Shown piece after piece: positions 47,402-56,297 of a DNA stretch of 64,000 bases (within the stretch, counting starts at the first letter, position 1; each line of letters starts with the position of its first letter). Under the pieces are notes generated by a model. That model ran no database searches, had not been told where the DNA came from, and was given only the letters and a program-made list of their open reading frames with translations. The stretch comes from Streptomyces rhizosphaerihabitans (GTDB taxonomy: Bacteria; Actinomycetota; Actinomycetes; Streptomycetales; Streptomycetaceae): assembly GCF_025399795.1 (NCBI RefSeq), contig NZ_JAODTZ010000011.1, positions 1 to 64,000 on the forward strand, given 5' to 3'. Made by a program: the position numbers and the translations under genes.

Positions 47402-48108
47402 CGGCCATTCAGCAAGAGCGCACGGGCGAGGACTTGAAGAGCCTGGCCGAGCGGGCGGGGCGCGACCTGGAGGACGCCTCCGCGCTGGAGATCCTCCGCT
47501 GGGCGGTGGACACGTTCGGCGGGAAGTTCTGCGTGACCTCCTCCATGGAGGACGCGGTCGTCGCCCATCTCTCCTCGCGCGCCCGGCCCGGTGTGGACGT
47601 GGTGTTCCTCGACACCGGCTACCACTTCCCGGAGACCATCGGCACCCGCGACGCGGTCGAGGCCGTGATGGACGTCAACGTCATCACCCTCACCCCGCGT
47701 CGGACCGTGGCCGAGCAGGACGCCGAGCACGGGCCGAAGCTGCACGACCGCGACCCGGACCTGTGCTGCGCCCTGCGCAAGGTCAAGCCGCTCGAAGAGG
47801 GCCTGACCGCGTACGACGCCTGGGCGACCGGGCTGCGCCGCGACGAGTCCCCGACCCGGGCGAACACCCCGGTCGTCGGCTGGGACGAGAAGCGGCGGAA
47901 GGTCAAGATCTCGCCCATCGCCCGCTGGACGCAGGACGACGTGGACGCGTACGTCGCCGAGCACGGGGTCCTCACCAACCCGCTGCTGACGGACGGTTAC
48001 GCCTCCGTCGGCTGCGCGCCCTGCACCCGCCGGGTGCTGGAGGGCGAGGACGCGCGCGCCGGCCGCTGGGCGGGCCGGGCGAAGACCGAGTGCGGGCTGC
48101 ACGGATGA
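47398..48108 (+). CDS. cysH: APS (adenylyl-sulfate) reductase
   Basis: The protein has 236 residues. The PP-loop-like phosphate motif CVTSSMEDA follows the N-terminal helix. The [4Fe-4S] ligands C123, C124, C206 and C209 are present, which marks APS rather than PAPS reductases. The catalytic cysteine is C232 in the ECGLH tail. It reduces APS to sulfite using thioredoxin. The start overlaps the zinc-ribbon stop. Confidence 0.94.
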   Translation: MTAIQQERTGEDLKSLAERAGRDLEDASALEILRWAVDTFGGKFCVTSSMEDAVVAHLSSRARPGVDVVFLDTGYHFPETIGTRDAVEAVMDVNVITLTPRRTVAEQDAEHGPKLHDRDPDLCCALRKVKPLEEGLTAYDAWATGLRRDESPTRANTPVVGWDEKRRKVKISPIARWTQDDVDAYVAEHGVLTNPLLTDGYASVGCAPCTRRVLEGEDARAGRWAGRAKTECGLHG

Positions 48109-48698
48109 CGACCACGACGACCGCGCCCGCCGCGGACCCCACGATTTCCCAGGAGCAGCAAGTGACGACCGGAGCCACCGTCTGGCTCACGGGTCTGCCG
48201 AGCGCCGGCAAGACCACCATCGCGTACGAACTGGCCGGCCGGCTGCGCGAGGAGGGCCACCGTGTCGAGGTCCTCGACGGCGACGAGATCCGCGAGTTCC
48301 TCTCGGCGGGCCTCGGCTTCAGCCGCGCCGACCGGCACACCAACGTGCAGCGCGTCGGCTTCCTCGCCGAACTGCTCGCCCGCAACGGCGTCAAGGCGCT
48401 CGTCCCGGTGATCGCGCCCTACGCGGACAGCCGCGAGGCCGTACGAGGGCGCCACCAGGCCGGGGGCACCCCGTACCTGGAGGTGCACGTGGCGACCCCG
48501 GTCGAGGTCTGCTCCGTACGCGATGTGAAGGGGCTGTACGCCAAGCAGGCCGCGGGCGAAATCTCGGGGCTGACCGGCGTCGACGACCCGTACGAGGCAC
48601 CCGAGTCACCCGACCTGCGCATCGAGTCGCACACCCAGACCGTGCAGGAGTCCGCTGCCGCGCTGCATGCGCTGCTCACCGAGAGGGGTCTCGCATGA
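48105..48698 (+). CDS. cysC: Adenylylsulfate kinase
   Basis: The protein has 197 residues. The P-loop is GLPSAGKT (30-37), followed by VLDGDEIREFLSAGLGFSRA and DRHTNVQRVGFLAELLARNG, then the lid region KGLYAKQAAGEISGLTGVDD. It phosphorylates APS to PAPS for sulfonation. The ATGA overlap with cysH indicates coupled translation. With an APS-type CysH present, it is not needed for assimilation itself. Confidence 0.93.
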   Translation: MTTTTTAPAADPTISQEQQVTTGATVWLTGLPSAGKTTIAYELAGRLREEGHRVEVLDGDEIREFLSAGLGFSRADRHTNVQRVGFLAELLARNGVKALVPVIAPYADSREAVRGRHQAGGTPYLEVHVATPVEVCSVRDVKGLYAKQAAGEISGLTGVDDPYEAPESPDLRIESHTQTVQESAAALHALLTERGLA

Positions 48699-49633
48699 CG
48701 ACCGTCGCCAGTGTCTCCGAGGAGACGGAGAGCAGCCCGTACGCGCTGTCGCACCTGGACGCTCTGGAGTCCGAGGCCGTCCACATCTTCCGTGAGGTGG
48801 CGGGTGAGTTCGAGCGGCCGGTGATCCTGTTCTCCGGCGGCAAGGACTCCATCGTCATGCTGCACCTCGCGCTGAAGGCGTTCGCGCCCGCCGCGGTCCC
48901 CTTCACGCTGCTGCACGTCGACACCGGGCACAACTTCCCCGAGGTGCTCGACTACCGCGACCGGACGGTGGAACAGCACGGCCTGCGGCTGCACGTCGCC
49001 TCCGTGCAGGACTACATCGACCGCGGTGCGCTTCGTGAGCGTCCCGACGGGACACGCAACCCGCTGCAGACCCTGCCGCTGACCGAGAAGATCCAGTCCG
49101 AGCGCTTCGACGCCGTGTTCGGCGGCGGACGCCGTGACGAGGAGAAGGCCCGCGCCAAGGAGCGGGTGTTCTCCCTGCGCGACGAGTTCTCGCAGTGGGA
49201 CCCGCGTCGCCAGCGCCCCGAGCTGTGGCAGCTCTACAACGGCCGCCACGCGCCCGGCGAGCACGTCCGCGTGTTCCCGCTGTCCAACTGGACCGAGCTC
49301 GATGTGTGGCAGTACATCGCCCGCGAGGGCATCGAACTCCCCGACATCTACTTCGCGCACGAGCGTGAGGTCTTCCAGCGGTCGAACATGTGGCTGACCG
49401 CCGGCGAGTGGGGCGGCCCGAAGGACGGCGAGACGGTCGAGAAGCGGCTCGTCCGCTACCGGACCGTGGGTGACATGTCCTGCACCGGCGCCGTCGACTC
49501 CGACGCGACCACGCTGGACGCCGTCATCACCGAGATCGCCGCCTCCCGGCTCACCGAGCGCGGCGCCACCCGCGCCGACGACAAGATGTCCGAGGCCGCG
49601 ATGGAAGACCGCAAGCGCGAGGGGTACTTCTAG
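48695..49633 (+). CDS. cysD: Sulfate adenylyltransferase small subunit
   Basis: The protein has 312 residues. The PP-loop ATP pyrophosphatase motif is LFSGGKDSIVML, followed by HVDTGHNFPEVLDYRDR, GGRRDEEKARAKERVFS, and FPLSNWTELDVWQYIAREGI. With CysN it makes APS and pyrophosphate from ATP and sulfate. Its ATGA overlap with cysC continues the coupled block. Confidence 0.95.
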   Translation: MTTVASVSEETESSPYALSHLDALESEAVHIFREVAGEFERPVILFSGGKDSIVMLHLALKAFAPAAVPFTLLHVDTGHNFPEVLDYRDRTVEQHGLRLHVASVQDYIDRGALRERPDGTRNPLQTLPLTEKIQSERFDAVFGGGRRDEEKARAKERVFSLRDEFSQWDPRRQRPELWQLYNGRHAPGEHVRVFPLSNWTELDVWQYIAREGIELPDIYFAHEREVFQRSNMWLTAGEWGGPKDGETVEKRLVRYRTVGDMSCTGAVDSDATTLDAVITEIAASRLTERGATRADDKMSEAAMEDRKREGYF

Positions 49634-49635
49634 AC

Positions 49636-50991
49636 ATGACCAGCACCACCGAACCCACCGAGCCCCTGTCGGTCGAACAGCTGTCGGCGACCACCCTGCT
49701 GCGTTTCGCGACCGCGGGCTCCGTCGACGACGGCAAGTCCACGCTCGTCGGACGACTGCTGCACGACTCCAAGTCGATCCTCACGGACCAGCTGGAGGCC
49801 GTCGAGCGCGCCTCGGCCAGCCGCGGCCAGGACACCCCCGACCTCGCACTGCTCACCGACGGCCTGCGCGCCGAGCGCGAGCAGGGCATCACCATCGACG
49901 TCGCCTACCGCTACTTCGCCACCGCGCGCCGCCGTTTCATCCTCGCCGACACCCCCGGGCATGTGCAGTACACCCGGAACATGGTCACCGGCGCCTCCAC
50001 CGCCGACCTCGCCGTCGTGCTCGTCGACGCCCGCAACGGTGTCATCGAGCAGACCCGCCGGCACGCCGCCGTCGCCGCCCTGCTGCGCGTCCCGCACGTC
50101 GTCCTCGCCGTCAACAAGATGGACCTCGTCGAGTACAAGGAGTCCGTCTTCGCGGCGATCGCCGAGGAGTTCACGGCGTACGCCTCGGAGCTGGGCGTCC
50201 CCGAGATCACCGCGATCCCGATCTCGGCGCTCGCCGGTGACAACGTGGTGGACGCCTCCGCGAACATGGACTGGTACGGCGGCCCGACGGTCCTGGAGCA
50301 CCTGGAGACCGTGCCGGTCAGCCACGACCTGGCGCACTGCCACGCGCGGCTGCCCGTGCAGTACGTGATCCGCCCGCAGACCGCCGAGCACCCGGACTAC
50401 CGGGGATACGCCGGTCAGATCGCGGCCGGTACCTTCCGCGTCGGCGAGAGCGTCACCGTGCTGCCGTCCGGGCGCACCACGAAGGTCGCCGGGATCGACC
50501 TGCTGGGCAAGCCGGTCGACATCGCGTGGACGCCGCAGTCGGTGACCCTCCTGCTGGAGGACGACATCGACATCTCGCGCGGTGATCTGCTCGTGCCGAG
50601 CAAGGACGCGCCCCCGACCACGCAGGACGTCGAGGCGACCGTCTGCCACGTGGCCGACGAACCGCTCACCGTCGGCCACCGGGTGCTGCTCAAGCACGGC
50701 ACCCGCACCGTCAAAGCGATCGTCAAGGACATCCCGTCCCGGCTGACCCTGGACGACCTCTCGCTGCACCCGCACCCGGGCCGGCTGGTCGCCAACGACA
50801 TCGGCCGCGTCAAGATCCGCACCGCCGAGCCGCTCCCGCTCGACGCGTACGCCGACTCCCGGCGCACCGGCGCGTTCATCCTGATCGACCCGGCCGACGG
50901 CACCACGCTGACCGCGGGCATGGTCGGCGAGTCCTTCGCCGCGCCGCAGCCGGTCAAGGACGATTCCGACGACGACGGCTGGGACTTCTGA
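49636..50991 (+). CDS. cysN: Sulfate adenylyltransferase large subunit (GTPase)
   Basis: The protein has 451 residues of EF-Tu-like GTPase fold: G1 AGSVDDGKST (27-36), G3 DTPGH, G4 NKMD, then beta-barrel domains 2 and 3. GTP hydrolysis drives APS formation by CysD. No fused CysC domain is present, consistent with the separate cysC upstream. Confidence 0.95.
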   Translation: MTSTTEPTEPLSVEQLSATTLLRFATAGSVDDGKSTLVGRLLHDSKSILTDQLEAVERASASRGQDTPDLALLTDGLRAEREQGITIDVAYRYFATARRRFILADTPGHVQYTRNMVTGASTADLAVVLVDARNGVIEQTRRHAAVAALLRVPHVVLAVNKMDLVEYKESVFAAIAEEFTAYASELGVPEITAIPISALAGDNVVDASANMDWYGGPTVLEHLETVPVSHDLAHCHARLPVQYVIRPQTAEHPDYRGYAGQIAAGTFRVGESVTVLPSGRTTKVAGIDLLGKPVDIAWTPQSVTLLLEDDIDISRGDLLVPSKDAPPTTQDVEATVCHVADEPLTVGHRVLLKHGTRTVKAIVKDIPSRLTLDDLSLHPHPGRLVANDIGRVKIRTAEPLPLDAYADSRRTGAFILIDPADGTTLTAGMVGESFAAPQPVKDDSDDDGWDF

Positions 50992-50992
50992 C

Positions 50993-51094
50993 ATGAATCC
51001 TGTCGACTTCTACTCCACGTTCGCGAAGGAGGGCGGCCGCGTCGGCAGCGGCGCCCTCGGCAGCGGGCAGGGCGGGGTCGGGCGATGTGCGTGA
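50993..51094 (+). CDS. Small ORF after cysN
   Basis: A 33-residue reading starts one base after the cysN stop: MNPVDFYSTFAKEGG, then a Gly-rich tail ending GRCA. It may be a decayed or real small peptide. Two further overlapping short ORFs follow before 51188, one starting MCVMTYAHCLRAP with two early cysteines. No family is recognised. Confidence 0.3.
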   Translation: MNPVDFYSTFAKEGGRVGSGALGSGQGGVGRCA

Positions 51095-51217
51095 TGACGT
51101 ACGCGCACTGCTTGCGCGCCCCGTCCCCCCACAGCCTGAGCGTCCGAAGACCTGCCGACTTCCCGGCCACGACCTGAGAAAGGCGTGACCGCCGGGCCAC
51201 CGAGAGGAAACCCTCCC

Positions 51218-52336
51218 GTGCCTGCCATCCGCTCCACGCGCTCCAAACTGCTGACCCGCGGCATAGCCCTCGCCACCGCTCTCCCCCTGCTCGCTCTCGC
51301 CGCCTGCAGCTACGGCTCGGACGCGAAGGACGACACCAAGGCGAAGGTCGCCGCCGGGTCGAAGAAGATCGACGGACTCGACTCCGTGAAGATCGGCTAC
51401 TTCGGCAACCTGACGCACGCCACCGCGCTGGTCGGCAACCAGAAGGGCTTCTTCCAGAAGGAGCTCGGCGCCACGGCCGCGAAGTACCAGATCTTCAACG
51501 CGGGCCCCTCCGAGATCGAGGCGCTCAACTCGGGCTCCATCGACATCGGCTGGATCGGCCCCTCGCCGTCGATCAACGGCTTCACGAAGTCCGAGGGCAA
51601 GAACCTGCGGATCATCGGCGGTTCGGCCTCGGGCGGCGTCAAGCTCGTGGTGAACCCCAAGAAGATCAAGTCCCTGAAGGACGTCAAGGGCAAGAAGATC
51701 GCGACGCCGCAGCTCGGCAACACGCAGGACGTCGCGTTCCTCAACTGGGCCGCGGAGCAGGGCTACAAGGTCGACGCGCAGAGCGGCAAGGGCGATGTCT
51801 CGGTCGTCCGCACCGACAACAAGATCACTCCGGACGCCTACAAGTCCGGCTCCATCGACGGCGCCTGGGTGCCGGAGCCGACCGCGTCCAAGCTGGTCGC
51901 CGAGGGCGCCAAGGTACTGCTCGACGAGTCGGACCTGTGGCCCGACAAGAAGTTCGTGATCACGAACATCATCGTGTCGCAGAAGTTCCTCAAGGAGCAC
52001 CCGAAGGTCGTCGAGGCCGTCCTGAAGGGCTCGGTCGAGACCAACAAGTGGATCAACGCCAACCCGGACGACGCGAAGGCCTCGGCGAACAAGCAGCTGG
52101 AGGCCGACTCGGGCAAGGCGCTGCCGGCCGCTGTTCTCGACCCGGCCTGGAAGTCCATCCAGATCACCAACGACCCGCTGGCCTCCACGCTGAACACCGA
52201 GGCGGACCACGCGGTGAAGGCCGGTCTCCTGGACAAGCCGACCCTGACCGGCATCTATGACCTCACGCTCCTGAACAAGGTCCTCAAGGCCGCGGGCGAG
52301 AGCTCGGTCGACGACGCCGGTCTCGGCGTCAAGTAA
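51218..52336 (+). CDS. ABC transporter substrate-binding lipoprotein, sulfonate type
   Basis: The protein has 372 residues with a GTG start. The lipobox LAACSYG follows a basic N terminus and hydrophobic stretch. The NMT1/SsuA-like ligand domain has SVKIGYFGNLTHATALVGNQ, IDIGWIGPSPSINGFTKSEG and SGSIDGAWVPEPTASKLVAE. Its place between cysN and a SsuB/SsuC-type pair indicates uptake of alkanesulfonates, taurine or sulfate esters as alternative sulfur sources. Oxygenases such as SsuD are not in the window. Confidence 0.9.
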   Translation: MPAIRSTRSKLLTRGIALATALPLLALAACSYGSDAKDDTKAKVAAGSKKIDGLDSVKIGYFGNLTHATALVGNQKGFFQKELGATAAKYQIFNAGPSEIEALNSGSIDIGWIGPSPSINGFTKSEGKNLRIIGGSASGGVKLVVNPKKIKSLKDVKGKKIATPQLGNTQDVAFLNWAAEQGYKVDAQSGKGDVSVVRTDNKITPDAYKSGSIDGAWVPEPTASKLVAEGAKVLLDESDLWPDKKFVITNIIVSQKFLKEHPKVVEAVLKGSVETNKWINANPDDAKASANKQLEADSGKALPAAVLDPAWKSIQITNDPLASTLNTEADHAVKAGLLDKPTLTGIYDLTLLNKVLKAAGESSVDDAGLGVK

Positions 52337-52372
52337 GCCCGGATCCCGATGAGTTCCCAGGAGGTGACGACC

Positions 52373-53161
52373 ATGGCCACGACGCTCGCCAAGGCCGCCG
52401 ACGGCGCCGACACGACGGAGTACGCCGCCCGCATCGAGCACGTCTCGAAGTCCTTCGCCGGACCGGCGGGGCCCCAGCTCGTCCTCGACGACATCACCCT
52501 CGATGTCGCGCCGGGCGAGTTCGTCACCCTCCTGGGGGCCTCGGGGTGCGGCAAGTCCACACTGCTGAACCTGGTGGCGGGGCTCGACAAGCCCTCCGCC
52601 GGCTCCATCACGACCAATGGGCGCCCGGCTCTGATGTTCCAGGAGCACGCCCTCTTCCCGTGGCTGACCGCGGGCAAGAACATCGAACTCGCCTTGAGGC
52701 TCAGGGGAGTTCCGAAGGCGGAGCGACGCGAGCGTACCGAGGGACTGCTCGAACTCGTCCGGCTGAAGGGCGCGTACGGCAAGCGGGTGCACGAGCTGTC
52801 CGGCGGTATGCGCCAGCGCGTGGCGCTCGCGCGGGCCCTCGCGCAGGACAGCCAGATCCTGCTGATGGACGAGCCGTTCGCGGCACTGGACGCCATCACC
52901 CGGGACGTGCTGCACGACGAGCTGACCCGGATCTGGCGCGAGACGGGCCTGTCCGTCCTCTTCGTCACGCACAACGTCCGTGAGGCGGTGCGGCTCGCGC
53001 AGCGCGTGGTCCTGCTGTCCTCCCGTCCGGGCCGCATCGCCCGCGAGTGGACGGTGGACATTCCGCAGCCGCGCCGCATCGAGGACGCCCCCGTGGCGGA
53101 ACTGTCCATCGAGATCACCGAAGAACTGCGTGGGGAGATCCGCCGCCATGGCCAGCACTGA
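52373..53161 (+). CDS. ABC transporter ATPase, sulfonate type
   Basis: The protein has 262 residues. The start at 52373 is chosen over 52349 because AGGAGG lies just before it. Walker A is LLGASGCGKST, the Q-loop is FQEHALFPW, the signature LSGGMRQRVALARAL, Walker B ILLMDEPFAALDA, and the H-loop VTHNVREA. It belongs to the SsuB/TauB group and powers the importer with its neighbours. Confidence 0.93.
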   Translation: MATTLAKAADGADTTEYAARIEHVSKSFAGPAGPQLVLDDITLDVAPGEFVTLLGASGCGKSTLLNLVAGLDKPSAGSITTNGRPALMFQEHALFPWLTAGKNIELALRLRGVPKAERRERTEGLLELVRLKGAYGKRVHELSGGMRQRVALARALAQDSQILLMDEPFAALDAITRDVLHDELTRIWRETGLSVLFVTHNVREAVRLAQRVVLLSSRPGRIAREWTVDIPQPRRIEDAPVAELSIEITEELRGEIRRHGQH

Positions 53162-54050
53162 GACGAAGTCCGACGCGGCCGTCAAGGAGAACGACGGACT
53201 GGGCGGTCTGGAGGCGGGCCTCGACGCGCTGGAGTCCTCCGTCGCCGGCCGCAGTTCCTTCGGCACGACCTTCCGGCAGAAGATACTGCCGCCGCTCGTC
53301 GCCTTCGTGGTGGTCCTGGCGGCCTGGCAGGCCCTGATCACGTTCAAGATCGTCGATGACCCGACCAAGCTGCCCTCGCCGTCCGCCGTCTGGGGCGAGG
53401 TCGAGAACGCCTGGCTCCAGGGCACGCTGCTCGACTACATCTGGACCAGCGTCTCGCGCGGTCTGCTCGGCTTCCTGTTCGCCCTGGTGATCGGGACCCC
53501 GCTGGGCCTGGTGGTGGCCCGGGTGAAGTTCGTGCGGGCCGCGATCGGCCCGATCCTGTCGGGCCTGCAGTCGCTGCCGTCGGTGGCATGGGTGCCGCCG
53601 GCCGTGATCTGGCTGGGCCTGAACAACTCGATGATGTACGCGGTGATCCTGCTCGGCGCGGTCCCCTCGATCGCCAACGGGCTGGTGTCGGGCGTGGACC
53701 AGGTGCCGCCGCTGTTCCTGCGGGCGGGCCGCACGATGGGTGCGACGGGGCTGCGCGGGACCTGGCACATCGTGATGCCGGCCGCGCTGCCCGGCTACCT
53801 GGCCGGTCTGAAGCAGGGCTGGGCGTTCTCCTGGCGCTCCCTGATGGCCGCGGAGATCATCGCCTCCTCCCCCGACCTCGGCGTGGGTCTCGGCCAGTTG
53901 CTGGAGAACGGCCGCAACGCCAGCTCCATGCCGATGGTCTTCCTCGCCATCTTCCTCATCCTGTTCGTCGGTATCGCCATCGACCTGCTGATCTTCAGCC
54001 CGGTGGAGCGGCGGGTGCTGCGCAGCCGCGGACTCCTGGTGAAGGGCTGA
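53148..54050 (+). CDS. ABC transporter permease, sulfonate type
   Basis: The protein has 300 residues and overlaps the ATPase gene by 14 bp. The first 40 residues are charged and cytoplasmic. Five to six helices follow (PPLVAFVVVLAAWQALITF; GLLGFLFALVIGTPLGLVVA). The EAA-type loop is LRAGRTMGATGLRGTWHIVM. This is SsuC/TauC-like architecture. Confidence 0.93.
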   Translation: MASTETKSDAAVKENDGLGGLEAGLDALESSVAGRSSFGTTFRQKILPPLVAFVVVLAAWQALITFKIVDDPTKLPSPSAVWGEVENAWLQGTLLDYIWTSVSRGLLGFLFALVIGTPLGLVVARVKFVRAAIGPILSGLQSLPSVAWVPPAVIWLGLNNSMMYAVILLGAVPSIANGLVSGVDQVPPLFLRAGRTMGATGLRGTWHIVMPAALPGYLAGLKQGWAFSWRSLMAAEIIASSPDLGVGLGQLLENGRNASSMPMVFLAIFLILFVGIAIDLLIFSPVERRVLRSRGLLVKG

Positions 54051-54057
54051 CCCCGTC

Positions 54058-54804
54058 ATGAGCAGGCCCGAGCGCCCCGTCCTCGTCGTCATCGCCCACG
54101 GCAGCCGCGATCCGCGGCACGCCGCGACGGTGCATGCCCTGGTACGAAGGGTGCGCGCCCAGCGCCCGGGCCTGCGCGTGGAGACCGGGTTCCTCGACTT
54201 CAACATCCCGTCCGTACAGGGGGTGCTGAACTCCCTGGCGGCCGAGGGCGTCCGCGACGTGGTGGCCCTGCCACTGCTGCTGACCCGCGCCTTCCACGCC
54301 AAGTCCGACATCCCGGCGGTGCTGCGCCAGGCGCCGTCGCGGCTGCGCGTCCGGCAGGCCGAGGTGCTCGGCCCGTCCCCGCTGCTGACGGCCGCGCTCG
54401 AACGCCGGCTGTACGAGGCCGGGCTGACGCCCGCCGACAAGTCCCGGGCCGGGGTCGTCCTGGCCTCGGCGGGGTCCACCGACCCGGAGGCGATCGCGGT
54501 GATCGCAGAAATCGCGCGGGAGTGGCGGCACACCGGTTGGTGCGCCGTGCGGCCCGCGTTCGCCTCCGCATCCCTTCCCCGCACCGAGGACGCGGTCCGC
54601 GAACTGCGCGCCCTCGGCTGCGAACGCGTCGCCGTCGCCCCGTACGTCCTGGCCCCCGGTTTCCTGCCGGACCGTATCGCCCGGGGTGCCGCCGGGGCGG
54701 ACGTCCTCGCCGATGTCCTCGGTCCCGCGCCGGAGGTCGCGCGCCTCCTGCTGGACCGCTACGACGAGGCACGGATGCCGTCCTTGGCGGCGATCGGCGC
54801 CTGA
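54058..54804 (+). CDS. Sirohydrochlorin chelatase (CbiX/SirB type)
   Basis: The protein has 248 residues in two CbiX-like halves. The metal-chelation histidine lies in VIAHGSRDPR (H14), with the second in LTRAFHAKSDIP. It inserts iron (or cobalt) into sirohydrochlorin. As last gene of the sulfate operon, its likely role is making siroheme for the sulfite reductase. Confidence 0.92.
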   Translation: MSRPERPVLVVIAHGSRDPRHAATVHALVRRVRAQRPGLRVETGFLDFNIPSVQGVLNSLAAEGVRDVVALPLLLTRAFHAKSDIPAVLRQAPSRLRVRQAEVLGPSPLLTAALERRLYEAGLTPADKSRAGVVLASAGSTDPEAIAVIAEIAREWRHTGWCAVRPAFASASLPRTEDAVRELRALGCERVAVAPYVLAPGFLPDRIARGAAGADVLADVLGPAPEVARLLLDRYDEARMPSLAAIGA

Positions 54805-54826
54805 CCTCGAAGGCGGGCCTTCGAGG
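54805..54826 (+). terminator. Terminator of the sulfate assimilation operon
   Basis: CCTCGAAGG (54805-54813), loop CGGG, CCTTCGAGG (54818-54826): a perfect 9-bp stem starting directly after the chelatase stop. Confidence 0.7.
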
Positions 54827-54971
54827 CGGCCTGCGGATGGCGCACCGGAAACCCGGCTGCCGCCCGACGCCCGTGTGTGGTGCAATTCCCGGAACCGCCG
54901 GGCCGGACCGACGGGCGATCCGGCGGGGCCCGTCACGGTCGGCACCGCAAACGGGCGAGGAGCGAGAGTTC

Positions 54972-55346
54972 GTGAAGATCCTGGTGATCGTCGCCGTCTG
55001 CGTCGTCGGGTATCTGTTCGCCGGCCAGTGCGCATGGGTTCTGTACGGCTGGATCAAGGACGGGAAGGCACTCTGGCTGACCCCCTGGGGTCTGCGGGAG
55101 GCTGTGGAGGATCGGATGCCGACGGACGCCTCCGGGCTCCCTCTGGCGCTGATGCTATGGGTCTTCATGTCCGTCGCATGGCCCTTCCCGCTCGCTATGA
55201 CCGTGTCCGAGGACCTGCGGGAACGCCGGGAACGGCGGGAGCGCCTGGAGCAGCGGAAGCGGGAGGCGCGGCAGTTGTGGCGGAGCCGGTCTCGTCCGCC
55301 GTCCGCGGCTCCCGTCGAGGCGCGGCCGGACGCCCCTGACGACTGA
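54972..55346 (+). CDS. Small membrane protein with two helices
   Basis: The protein has 124 residues with a GTG start after GAGCGAGAG. Hydrophobic segments are KILVIVAVCVVGYLFAGQCA and LPLALMLWVFMSVAWPFPLA. Between and after them are charged residues, ending in an Arg-rich tail (LRERRERRERLEQRKREARQ) that may form a coiled coil. The function is unknown. Confidence 0.7.
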   Translation: MKILVIVAVCVVGYLFAGQCAWVLYGWIKDGKALWLTPWGLREAVEDRMPTDASGLPLALMLWVFMSVAWPFPLAMTVSEDLRERRERRERLEQRKREARQLWRSRSRPPSAAPVEARPDAPDD

Positions 55347-55445
55347 GGCTTTCTCGGCGGAACGATCCGCGTGCGGCGGTTGTGAACCACCCCGCGCGCG
55401 GCGGCCGGACAGGCCATACCCGACTCCGGGCAGACGTGGAGCGGA

Positions 55446-55468
55446 CCAGGGGGCCTCCTCCCCCCTGG
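55446..55468. terminator. Terminator between convergent genes
   Basis: CCAGGGGG (55446-55453) pairs perfectly with CCCCCTGG (55461-55468) around a 7-base loop, between the genes ending at 55346 and 55501. Confidence 0.7.
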
Positions 55469-55500
55469 CCCAGGCTCCTTCCACCGTCGGCCCAGGCTTC

Positions 55501-56094
55501 CTACACCGTGGCCCGGCGTGGATCGCGGCCGCTGTGGGCGAGGGCGCGCTCGAACGCGGGCGCGTCCTCGGAGACGTCCACCGGGTCGGCGAAGCCGTCG
55601 TACCGGCGGTAGAGCTCGGCATGGGTGTCGACGACGTCGAGGACGAACCGGGCGGTGCCGTCCGAGACGTCGAAGCGCTGGCCGGTGGCCGCGGCGACGT
55701 CCCAGCCGTGCACCGCCAGCTCCTTGACGATCATCGAGGCGATGTCCGCCGCGGGCATCTTCGCCGTCCCGAGGTCGACCTCGCCGTCCCATACGGCGGG
55801 GTCGTCCCAGGCGGCGACCGCGCGGTCGAGCTGCTCGGCGTAGGCCGCGGCCCAGCCGGGTTCGGCCGTGAAGTCGCGCGCGGTCAGCTCCTCGGGGAGC
55901 TGCTTGCGCAGGGCCCGGTGCTCCAGACCGTGCGAGGTGTAGAGGACCCAGTGGTTGACCAGGGTGCGGATGTCCCAGTCCGTGCAGTGCGAGGGCTCGG
56001 ACAGCCGCTCCGCCGTGACACCGCGGGCCACACGGGCGGCCTCGGCGGCGCATTCGACCATGTGCGGATACACGTTCTTGTACGCATCGTTCAT
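55501..56094 (-). CDS. MDMPI-N / TIGR03086-like protein, mycothiol-dependent isomerase fold
   Basis: The protein has 197 residues from the ATG of MNDAYKNVYP. It has the DinB-like four-helix bundle of the mycothiol-dependent maleylpyruvate isomerase N-terminal domain: ERLSEPSHCTDWDIRTLVNH (metal-binding His), and ASMIVKELAVHGWDVAAATG with the other ligand. Such proteins use mycothiol as cofactor or act as binding proteins. The substrate is unknown. Confidence 0.85.
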   Translation of the reverse strand: MNDAYKNVYPHMVECAAEAARVARGVTAERLSEPSHCTDWDIRTLVNHWVLYTSHGLEHRALRKQLPEELTARDFTAEPGWAAAYAEQLDRAVAAWDDPAVWDGEVDLGTAKMPAADIASMIVKELAVHGWDVAAATGQRFDVSDGTARFVLDVVDTHAELYRRYDGFADPVDVSEDAPAFERALAHSGRDPRRATV

Positions 56095-56297
56095 GGGTTC
56101 CACGCTAGGGACGCGGCGCCCGCGCCTCTTGAACAAACGCGACAGCGTCGTCGGCGGACCCACGAGCTCCACCACCGGCATCGCCCCGGCCGCCCGGCGT
56201 TCGCGCGCGAATCCCCTTGTCGGCTCACCGGCCCGCGCGGGGTCCGGAAGGCCACCGGTTTGACCTTGCCCTCGGGGCAGACCCGAGGATCCGGGGC

